A stretch of 45,744 bases of DNA, from contig MABC01000062.1 of the NCBI GenBank assembly GCA_002162925.1, positions 1 through 45,744 on the forward strand. Reading direction: 5' to 3'. This DNA comes from Thalassotalea sp. 42_200_T64. Its GTDB lineage: Bacteria > Pseudomonadota > Gammaproteobacteria > Enterobacterales > Alteromonadaceae. Below, in pieces: positions 7,533 to 19,500 of this stretch; position 1 is the stretch's first letter, and every line of letters begins with the position of its first letter. The notes beneath the pieces are model-generated. The model ran no database searches, was not told where the DNA came from, and was given only the letters and a program-made list of their open reading frames with translations. The position numbers were made by a program, and so were the translations under genes.

Positions 7533-10500
7533 CTACTGAGGAGTTCCATCAACTTGCACGCCCAGATTCTCAAGTGCAGTAACTTGCGCTAAATCAGCGA
7601 TTGCTAATCCATCAATGTTAATATTATTTAATGGCACTAGTAAGCCATTATTGATATCCGCATCAATAAATAATAACGAAAGATCGGTAATTAACGTCTG
7701 CTCAATACCCAAACCTTCAAGCATAGTATTATTGGTGACAAATTGTGCCAAAGTAGCCTCGTCTAGATAATTATTCCAGCCAAGAGATAAATGCTTCAAG
7801 TTAGTCAGTAACAAAACTTCATTCACATCAAACATATCTAGCTCACCATTTAACCAAAGGTGATCCAGATTTGGTATTTGTGGTATTACCGTCATATCCT
7901 GAACTTGAGCACGTTCTAACGCTAACTGGCTAAATTTAGGCAAGCCGGTTAAAACATTTAAATCATAAACATTAGTTCCCCAAATATGCGCTGACACTAG
8001 ATTTGGAATATTAGCAAAACCTGAGATATCGGTCACTTGTGCATTGCCAATCCCGAAACCTTCGAAGTAGTAGTTACCTGCTAATGCATCTATACCACTG
8101 TTTTCAAAACTAGAATTCCAAGCGCTAATACTGGTCAGAATTTTTAACGCATTTAGAGGGCTCCAATCGGTAATCGTCGTCACATTATCCACATTTAAAT
8201 TTCTTAAATGAGTGAAGTTTTCAATACCGTTAACAGTCGCCATGACCGAGCTATCACAGTTTAAGTCCGTTACTTGAACATTATAAGTGGTTAAAGGATC
8301 GTATTGATTAGTAACACAAGTTTCTAAATCCAAATCCGCTAAAGACAAATCAGATAACAATGTTACTGGCATTGGATTACCACTAACATTAAAGCCGTTT
8401 CCATTTAATTGATCAATAAATGCCGTATCTACAATTGGTGTTCCATCAATTTCAACATTGACTAATAATGAGTATTCGTAAATCGAGCTTAAATCAGTTA
8501 CTAGGGTAGAGTGAATGGCCAAGCTTTCCAGGTTTGGCATATAACCACTTAAACCTGCAATTGTTGTAAGCCTTGCTCCGGCAAAATGGAAACGTTTAAT
8601 ATCGTAACCATTGCTGTTAGAAAAGTGCTCTGCCAATTGATAAAAGTGAGTATCGGTAAGATTATCACCCCAACCTACAGCTAAGTTTTGAATGCCGGTA
8701 TTGACTGATTTCAGCGCTTCAATGTCGTTATCAGTTAAATCACCATATATGCTAATATCGGATAAATGAGGGAGTTGATTTAGAACCCAAATATCCATCG
8801 CTTGATTAGCATTAATGGTAAGGCTTTCAAAGTTTGATAAATCGGTTAGCACCGACAAGTCATACACATGCGTATCATCACCGGTAACATTTAACGAGCG
8901 TAAATTCGGGTTCCAGGCCGCAGTATTAATGTCAGTAATATTAGCCCAACCTGCATTTAAGTGTTGAAAGTTCAACAGGTTGGCAAGAGCTTCTAAATTG
9001 GCATCATTAAATTGGGTATTATCTACTCCTAATTGATTAAGATTAGCAATAGCAAGCAATGGACCAAAGTCAGTGATTTGATCAGCCCCATTAAAATGCA
9101 CTGAGCTTAAATACGCTAATTGGTCTATGCCAGTTAAGTCGGTAATTGCAGTGCCGCGCCAAGAACAGTCTAAATAGGTCAACTCTGTAACATAAGTAAT
9201 ACCACCGCTATGCTCAGCAATACAGGCACTCAATTCAGCATCTGGATAAATTAAATCACTCAGCATTGCTACCAATGCGGGTACACCTTGGACATCAACA
9301 CCGGCATCAATTAATTGCTGAACCTGACTAGGGTCGACAATTGGATTCTCGTTAATATCAATATAACCTAGGCTTTGCATGCCAAATAGTGACGATAAAT
9401 CCGATACATTATTATTATGTATTGCCAAAGAATTAAGGTTGGGAAGCGCATTTGCTATGTCGCTAATATCACTTAATTGCGTACCGGCATAATGCAATGA
9501 CGTTAAATTAGGTAACGACCAAATGACTTGATTAAACTCATTGTTACCAAGACCAGAACCCCAGCCTAAACCTAAATCAACTAAATCAGTCATTTGAGTG
9601 ATCACATCAATGAATTCCTGATTCATCGAACCCATTACCGATAATCGACTCAAGTTAGCAAAGTTATGCAGTGCATACATATCCTGAATTTGATGACTTT
9701 GAACCGATAAAGAATCAAGGAACTGCAAACCAGTCAACGGCCATAAATCCACGGTATTGTCGCCATCCAAAGTCAGTTGCGTTAAATACGCCAGTTGTTC
9801 AATTCCAGAGTAATCAACAATGACCGGATCGCGCCAGGCACAATCGAGTTGTCTTAACTCAGAAACATAAGTCATACCAGCAGTATGCTCATTCACACAG
9901 GCTAGTAATTCAGCATCATTAAATACCAGGTCGGCAATCAAGGCAACCCCGACAGGTGTACCATGCACAGCAATACCCGTATCTTGTAATTGCTGAATTT
10001 GACCCGCATCGGTAATTGGCGATTGCTCTATCTCAACATTGGTTAATGCATTCATACCAATTAGCGGATTCAAATCAGATACTGCAGTATAGTGAATCGC
10101 TAGCGTATCCAGATTAGGTAACGCATTAGGAACTTCTGAAATATCGTTTAACTCAGCACCGGCATAATGTAAGTAAGTAAGGTTAGGTAATGACCAAATT
10201 AAATGATTAAATTGCTCATTGCCCATGCCGTTACCCCAACCTAATGACAATCCTGTTAAGTTCCCTAACTGAGAGACGCCATTAATGTCATCCTGATTTA
10301 ACGAACCATGCATCGCTAGATAAGTAAGGTTATGCATATTAAAAATAGCATTCATATCAGAGATTTGATCTCTATTTACATAAAGACTATACAGTGTTTG
10401 GCTATTTGTTAACGGCCATAAATCATAGCTATTGCTACCTGAAATCGATAATTGTTCTAGATTAGGAATATTTTCAAAGCCATTCAGGCTAGTCATATCG

Positions 10501-13500
10501 GTATCAGTAAGCACGATATAACGTAAGCTGTTGTGCCACTCTAGGTAACCAATATCACCATCGCTAAAGTGTGAACCAGGCGCATCAAACCAAGTTAATT
10601 GCGGTAAGCGAGATATTACCGACCAATCGCTAATATTCACCATATTATTGATGATTAAAGCTTGCAAGAATAACAGTTGGTCTAAGTCAGAAATATCGTA
10701 TATATCACGGCCCGAACAATCAAGCCAGGTGAGGTCCGTTACGTAAGTTAAACCACCCGATTGATCGATAAAACATTGGTTCAACTCTGGGTCAGCAAAA
10801 CTAATTTCGCTGATTAACGCCACAGGCATTGGTGTACCTTGCACATTTTTACCATCATCAATTAATTGCTGGATCTGGCTAAGATCTATGATTGGGTTCT
10901 CGTTAATATCAATATAACCCAGGTTTTGCATGCCAAATAATGGTGACAAATCAGTAAGGCTATTATTATGAATGGCCAAGCCTTCCAGGTTTGGTAACGC
11001 ATCATAGATATTACCTAAATCGGTCAGTTGTGTGCCGGCAAAATGTAAATTGCGCAAATTAGGCAATGCCCAAATGACTTGATTAAACTCATCATTACCA
11101 AGACCACTACCCCAGCCTAGACCTAAATCAACTAAATCAGTCATCTGAGTAATTACGTCAATGAATTCCTGAGTCATTGAGCCATGCACCGATAATCGAC
11201 TCAAGTTACCAAAGTTTTGCAGTGCATAAATATCCTGAACTTGATGACTTTGAACCGATAATGAGTCAAGGAACTGCAAAGCAGTCAATGGCCATAAATC
11301 TACGGTATTGTCGCCATCTAAAGTCAGATTAGTTAGATACGCCAATTGTTCAATCCCAGAGTAATCAACAATGACTGGATCGCGCCAGGCACAATCGAGT
11401 TGTTTTAACTCAGAAACGTAAGTCATACCTGCAGTATGCTCATTCACACAGGCTTGCAATTCGGCATCGGTAAATGCCAAATCGGCAATCAAGGCTACTC
11501 CTACCGGTGTACCATGCACCGCAACACCCGCATCTTGTAATTGCTGAATTTGATTCGCATCGGTAATTGGCGATTGCTCAATTTCAACATTGGTTAATAC
11601 ATTCATGCCAATTAAAGGATTCAAATCAGATACTGCAGTATAGTGAATCGCTAGCGTATCCAGATTAGGTAATGCATTAGGCACTTCTGAAATATCGTTT
11701 AATTCAGCACCGGCATAATGCAAGTATGTAAGGTTTGGTAATGACCAGATTAGTTGATTAAATTGGTCATTTCCCATGCCATTACCCCAACCTAATGACA
11801 GGCCGGTTAAGTTCCCTAACTGAGGGATGCCATTAATATCATCCTGATTTAATGAACCATGAATCGCTAGATAAGTAAGGTTATGCATATTGAAAATAGC
11901 ATTCATATCAGAGATTTGATCTCGATTTACATGGAGACTATAAAGCGACTGGCTCGCCGTTAACGGCCATAAATCATAGCTGTTGGCCCCAGCAATCGAT
12001 AATTGTTCTAGATTAGGGGTATTTTCAAAACCTGACACGCTAGTAATATCGGTATCATTAAGCACGATATAACGTAAACTGTTGTGCCACTCTAAATAAC
12101 CAATATCACCGTCATTAAAATGAGAACCTGGAGCATCAAACCAAGTTAGATTTTGTAAACTTGAGATAACGCTCCAATCGGTAACATTCACCAAATTATT
12201 AAGAATAAGTCCGTCAATGAATGGTAACTGACTAAGCTCAGAAATATCATAAATATCTCTGTCCGAACAATTTAACCAAGTTAGTTCATGGGTATAAATT
12301 AGGTCTGCTGCATGCTCATTAACACATATAGCTAATTCCGCATCAGTGATAACAATACTGCTAAGCTCAACGGCCTCTGATAAATTTGGATCGTATGGAA
12401 AGAAGTCAGCATTGTCACCAACACCATCACCATCAGAGTCATACTGTTCACTCGCATCGTTTGGTGCCCAATCCTCATTGTCTCCTAAGCCATCAAAATC
12501 ACTATCAAGCCATTCGCTGCTATTAAACGGAAAAGCATCTTCCCAATTGACAACACCATCATTGTCGTTGTCGTCATCATTAACATCGCTAATACCATCA
12601 GAGTCTGAATCAAGTCCTAAATCATAAGTTTCATAGAACACGACTCGACCGGGGAAATAAGTGTTCCACATTGGCTCAGAACCGAACTGTTCAGCGTTAT
12701 CGTTCCATTGTTCAAACTCGAGTACGTATACTCTGTTACCCACTTCTTTCAATGGTACCCAGGTACGTTGACGTAATGGGTTACAGTTCCAGCCATTTAA
12801 TTCACAATCACTGTGATACCCTTGGGTATCTGACCAATTGGCAGACATTTGTACTGAGCCATAATCGCCCCACTGCCACTGCCACGTATCCCAACCAGAT
12901 TTGTAATTATTTAAGTCAAAATCACCATTCCAAAAACGTGTTGCCGTACCACCAGATTCTAAACGGTAGCCGAACACGGCTTCTGGATAAACATTACCTT
13001 GCGCATCAATTTGATCCGGATTTGTTAAGGCGAAGCTGTTCATCGCAAACTGATTCATTAATGGGTCAATGGTCACTTCACTGAACTCAGTAATTAATTG
13101 ATAACGACTGGTCTTAAGGCCGGCACTTTCAGTGACGACTATTACCTCATCAATATTAGCCAGGTTTTGTAAACGTGTCATCGTCACCGTACCACCGTTG
13201 AGGTAGGTTAAGACTAAATCACCATCAACAATAGCCCAAGTAAAGCCCACGCCATTAAAGTGAGTCGTACCACTGTAGTCACTGTTGAAGGTGGCAATAT
13301 CTGACGCTAAACGGGTATTACCATTTCCTGAAAATTCATCCAAAGTTGCGGGTAGAGCCCACATTAAGTTAGTGAACTCGGCTTCGGTAAACGCTGATAC
13401 CGTTAGACTCGCTACATCAGTTAAGGTCATCGAACCTGTACTTTCCAGGGCGACATTCGCTACGCCTTGACCAAGTAAACCATCATTAACCCAGGCTTCA

Positions 13501-16500
13501 ACAAAGCTATATTGGGTAATTGTCGTTTCAAAGAATGTTTGTGTTGTCGCATCACTGGCGACTAAGTTCCAGCGATAGCCGACCACTGACTCAATCACAT
13601 CTACGGCACCACCACCATTGGCATTAACAAAGTCATCCGCTGCTTGTTGGCTCACAATGCCACGCTCAACTAATTGCCATGGTTCAAGCCACATCGTATT
13701 TTGTACTGGCATATCCAAAGTCATTACCAATTCATCATTAGTAAGACTGTATGAAACATTGAAGTTTTCATTGTGGGTAATAACTTCACCTATACCCGCA
13801 GTAAAGTTGTATTGAGCACCGCCAATGTAACCAACCTTGATGCTTGGTTCAGCCAAGCCGCCGGAAATGATTTGTACGTATTGTGCTTTTAATTCTGCGA
13901 CTGAGAAAGTTTGTGCAACCGTGATATCCGCATCTTCAGGAGCTAAATCAACGTCGTTGTTCACACCGTCACCATCGATATCTAAATCGGCATTATCGCC
14001 AATACCGTCACCATCCAAATCTGACCATTCCGTTGCATCTAACGGGAAGGCATCATCTACATTGGCAACACCATCGTCGTCTTGATCTGGGTCGATTGGA
14101 TCAGGGAGCCCATCGCTATCGGTATCGACATAGTTGAATGCCGCTTCAATGTCCGCTTTGGCTACATTGTTAAAGAATATGCCTGCCTCTTGGGCAGACA
14201 TTGACGGAGAATAATTACCACTACGTACGATAGTCATACCCGGTTCGAGTTCACTGTCTTCAACTAAAAAGATATGTCTTTCTTCATCATCTCTTGCTAA
14301 TTCGTTATGGATCCACTCAGGAACAGTAAATTGATAAACCGTGTTGAGGCCAATTTGTGAACTTTCCAATGCCGCACTGGCAACTTCAGTTGGATTCGAA
14401 ACATCGTGTTGGTTTTCGATAAAGATTACATTTAGATTAGCACCGGTAATGCCACCATTATCTGAGACCAAATATGCTTGTACATTCTTAAACTGATCAC
14501 CACCAACCCAAATACCAGCAATTAATTGCTCATCTGGTGTGGTATTCATATTAACAATATCATTCATTGTTTCTGCAGGAGTTAATGGTTCCCAAGCAAC
14601 AAATATCGCATTATCACAAACTAAATTGGTGTTGAACCACACATTCCAATTTGCACCACACCAGAATCCATAAGATTCATCTTGTTGAGTGATTGATGAA
14701 TGGTAAGCTTTCGCGCCCGCAGAGAATGTGGCTGATTCAGCGACTACCGCAGCATATTCCTCATCCAAAATGGCAATAAGCGGGAAGCCTTCAACATCTA
14801 ACTCTTCAAAGTCGAGGAATATTGTTTTTTCACTGCTTATCAGTGTTAAGGTTTCACCCTCGGCAACATAGCTGTCAGCGGTGAATAAGTCCGGATCATT
14901 AACGATACCAGCTTCTGTTACTAAGAAGTCAGCGCTAGGCTCGTCATCTGCAACCCAGTCGCCTAAGTCAGAATCGTAGAAAGTTATGACTTCAGGTATG
15001 CCTTCTGCGATATCGCCTTTATCAAAGTAAACTTTGATGATCTCACCATTTTCTTCCTCTGTGTCACCTTCAAACCAGGTAACACCGCCAACCATTGCTG
15101 CTTGTTCATTAACCTCGTCTATACGGGTTGCATAAATATTTCCCTCTTCGGTACAAGCATCGTATTCATTTTCTTCAGTAAATGAGAACGCAAAGGTATC
15201 GGTAGCCGCATCGTACAAACCATCAGTAGAGACAAACGTGCCATCATTGAATGAGAAAGTGCCATCCAAATTCACCGTGCCATTAATACCTTCACCTTCA
15301 ATATCAATGTCTTCATGACTGACAATATGAAGTGCAGAATCATCCATTGTAACTACAACAATGTCGGCTTCTACAGGCTCAGGTTGACATTGACCTGCAG
15401 CGCCGGTTTGCGTGTAATCCAGTTTGATCAACCAACGACCATTCAGATCGAAGGCGTAACCATCACACACGTCACCAATACCATTACTATCCGTATCTAA
15501 CTGATCTTCATTGGCAACTGCTGGACAGTTATCTGAATTATCTCCAACGGTGTCGCTATCTGCATCAGTAGTTTCAGTGGCATCAGTAGGAAATACATCA
15601 TCAGCATTTAAGGTACCGTCACCATCAATATCGGTGTCAGTAGCATCGGAGATGAAATCGCCATCTAGATCGGCTGGCACACTGCTAGATAATAACGGGT
15701 CAGTGCCTGCGGCAGTTTCATCTGCATCGGTAAAACCATCGCCGTCATCGTCGGTATCGGCATTGTTACCGGTACCATCGGCATCGGTATCTGTCGTTTC
15801 TGTGGCATCACTCGGAAAAGCATCATCCGCATTTAACGTGCCGTCACCATCAATATCGGTGTCAGTAGCATCGGAGATGAAATCGCCATCGAGATCGGCA
15901 GGCACACTGCTAGCAAGTAGCGGGTCAGTACCTGCGGCAGTTTCATCTGCATCGGTAAAGCCATCACCGTCATCATCGGTATCGGCATTGTTACCGGTAC
16001 CATCGGCATCGGTATCAGTGGTTTCTGTTGCATCATTCGGGAAGGCATCATCAGCATTCAATACACCGTCACCATCAATATCGGTATCGGTTGCATCTGA
16101 AACAAAGTCACCATCCAAATCGACTGGTACACTTGAGTCTAATAATGGGTCTGAACCTGCAGCAGTTTCATCGGCATCGCTATAACCATCGTTATCGTCA
16201 TCAATGTCGGCATTATCACCGGTACCATCCGCATCCGCGTCCGCAGATTCTGAAGGGTCCATGGGGAAGACATCATCCGCATTTAACGCACCATCCCCAT
16301 CAATATCGGTGTCGGTGGCATCGGAGATGAAATCGCCATCTAAATCGGCGGGTACACCTGAATCTAATAACGGGTCTGTGCCGGCTGCGGTTTCATCTTC
16401 ATCGGTAAAGCCATCGCCATCGTCATCGAGATCGGCATTATTACCAGTACCATCGGCATCGGTATCTATGGTCTCAGTTGCATCACTCGGAAAGGCATCA

Positions 16501-19500
16501 TCATCATTTAAAACGCCATCGCCATCAATGTCGGTATCGGTGGCATCCGAAATAAAGTCACCATCCATATCGGCTGGTACGTCTGTCGCTAATAACGGAT
16601 CACTGCCGGCGGCAAGTTCATCTTCATCACTATAACCATCGTTATCGTCATCAGTGTCGGCATTGTTACCGGCACCATCACCATCGGTATCGGCTGATTC
16701 TGTCGCATCCGTTGGGAATAGATCGTCCACATTTAATACACCATCACCATCAATGTCGGTGTCGGTGGCATCGGAAATAAAATCACCATCGAGATCGGCT
16801 GGTATACTCGCTGCGGATAGTGGGTTTGTGCCCGCGGCAACTTCATCAACATCGGTAAATTTATCACCATCATCATCTAGATCGGCATTATTACCTATGC
16901 CATCCAAGTCGGTATCTACCGATTCACTGGCATCCATAGGGAACGCATCACTTGAATTATTTACGCCATCACCATCAAGGTCGGTATCGGCATTATCGCC
17001 TTTACCGTCATTATCGGTATCGACACTTTCTGATGCATCTAATGGGAAGCTATCATCGTCGTTAGCGACACCATCGCCATCGATATCAGGGTCTGAGTTG
17101 TTACCTACGCCATCACCATCGGTATCTACCGATTCCGTTGCATCATAATCAAAGGCGTCATCGGCATTTAACACACCATCATTATCAATATCGTCATCAC
17201 TGACATCGGCAATAAAATCACCATCAAAATCGGCAGGTTTACTACTGGCGTCGAGTGGGTCAGAGCCAACCGCTATTTCGTCGGCATCTGAGTATTGATC
17301 GTTGTCATCGTCTAAGTCGGCATTGTTACCAACACCATCGGAGTCGGTATCTAGCCATTCATTAACATCAAGTGCAAAAGCATCATCAACATCAGCAATA
17401 CCATCATTATCGTCATCACTATCCGGCGTTAACCCACCACTATCGGCAAGGCCGTCACCATCGGTATCGACAAAAGTAACAGTTGGCACTGCGGCATCAT
17501 TATCATCAGAGTCTTGCTCGGTTGGCCAACCATCGTTATCGGCATCCACCGCATCAAACTTAGTGGCATCTAATGGGAAGTCATCTTCCGCATCAAGTAC
17601 GCCATCGTTATCGTCGTCGGTATCACAGGCATTGCCAAAGGCATCGTCATCTGAATTCATTTGGAACGTATTGGCAACCAAAGGACAGTTGTCGGTATTA
17701 TTACCCACGCTATCTTTATCAGTATCAAAGCGCTCAGTCGGGTCAAGCGGCAAGGCATCGACATTATCAAAAACGCCATCACCATCGGAATCATTGTTTA
17801 ATGGGTCGGTGCCCAATAAAATTTCAGTTTCATCATTCAAACTATCGCCGTCATCATCAATATCGTAATAATTGGCAATACCATCTTTATCGGTATCGAT
17901 AGAGGCGAAACCGTCATAGGGAAATAAGTCATCGGCATTGGCAACATTATCACCATCAATATCGGTATCGCTATTATCACCAATACCATCCATATCCAGA
18001 TCTTTTGACTCGGTAGCGTCTAACGGGAATACATCATCCACATCCGCTACGCCATCATTATCATCATCATTATCGGCGGCTAAGCCACCCGTATCTGCTT
18101 GGCCATCGCCATCGCTGTCAAGGTAATCAATACCCGGGTTGTTGGCATCACTGTCGTCTGGATCTTGGCCAACAGGCCAACTATCGTTGTCTTCATCAAC
18201 CGCATTGGAACGTGTTCTATCTAGAGGAAAATCATCGGCATCATCCAATACGGTATCATTATCATCATCGGTATCGGCGTTATTGCCAATGCCGTCTAAA
18301 TCGGTATCTGTGGTTTCAGTGGCGTCAAATGGGAAGGCATCACTGTCATCATCGACACCATCATTGTCATCGTCATTATCTGAGCGGTCAGTATCAATGG
18401 CTGTGGTGCGAGCACCATCGACAACTATGTAAGCCACATCTGGCATACCATCCTGGTCAAAATCACTATCTGCTGCAGCATCTTCCGGATAAGCATCTTC
18501 GGAGTTTAAAACGCCATCGCCATCAATATCGGGCGAAGTTTCTGCGGGCGCAAGCTCAATCACCTCTTCACTGTCTTCGAACGCGGTGGTATCGGTTTCG
18601 GTATTACCCGTTTGCTCCGTTTCGGCAATGATAAGTTCTTTCACATCAGCCACGGTTCTGCCTTCGGGATCATTCGGGATAGGCAGAGTTGCAGGATCTT
18701 GCTCTAAGACCTCCAGAGCCGTTTCGGGATAACTCACAGTTTCTACGCCATCCACGGCACCATCAATGGTACCGTCAGATAAATCGGCGGCTAAATCATC
18801 AACGATGCTATCGGTAGTAATTTCTGAATCGCCACTCAATTGTTTAATTTCATAAACCACGGCAGTCAACGCTTCTACCGCACTTCGATAAGCCGCGGTT
18901 GAGGCTTGCTCATCGGCAGTTTCAGTATTTTCATTAATCAGTGGCGGGGTATTGAATAAATCGACATCGTCTCCAAGGCCAAAGCCAAGAGTAGATTTCA
19001 CTTGCTCTTGCGCCACCGGGATCGCCGCTAAGATTTCAGCATCAGTAACAGTGCCATCATTATTACCGGTATACGGGGCTACGTTGGAATCTGCATTTTT
19101 AAAAATAAGCGAAACCGTCATATCAGTTAACGGCGTGGCAAATATTTGCTGACCAGCAGATAACATCTCATCCGTTAATAGCGTTTTCATTACCGCAATT
19201 ACCGGGTATTGGCCGGTGGTAATATCCGTTGTCCCTTCTACGGCACTAATTTCTAAAATATAAGGTGGGGAGAGAGGAAAAGGCAGAGATAAATTTTCTA
19301 TTTGGGCTGACGCATCGGTATTACCGCTACCGACAACCGCACCAAAGAAGTTTTCATTGTCAGGGTTTATCGCATAAACGTTAACATTGGCTGCCGCCAA
19401 AGGCCCTTTTACGCCACTACCGGTAATGGTTATCGCATTTGGGTCAGGATCCGGGTCTGGAGTTGGGTCAGGATCCGGAGTTGGATCTGGGGTAAATAAG

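Noticed and set aside
12671..13084. 137-codon plus-strand frame opposite the giant gene
   Set aside because: It lies wholly inside the giant gene on the other strand, and no start signal or family feature supports it.
15540..17080. CRISPR-like regular repeats
   Set aside because: The 225-bp units are nearly identical throughout with no short repeat plus unique spacer pattern, and they are in frame within a protein gene.
15511..17902. Several long plus-strand open frames rich in Ser or in His/Arg/Tyr, opposite the giant gene
   Set aside because: They are antisense shadows of the Asp/Gly-rich type-3 repeats. The low-complexity composition follows from repeat codons, they have no start signals, and their repeats track the 225-bp period.
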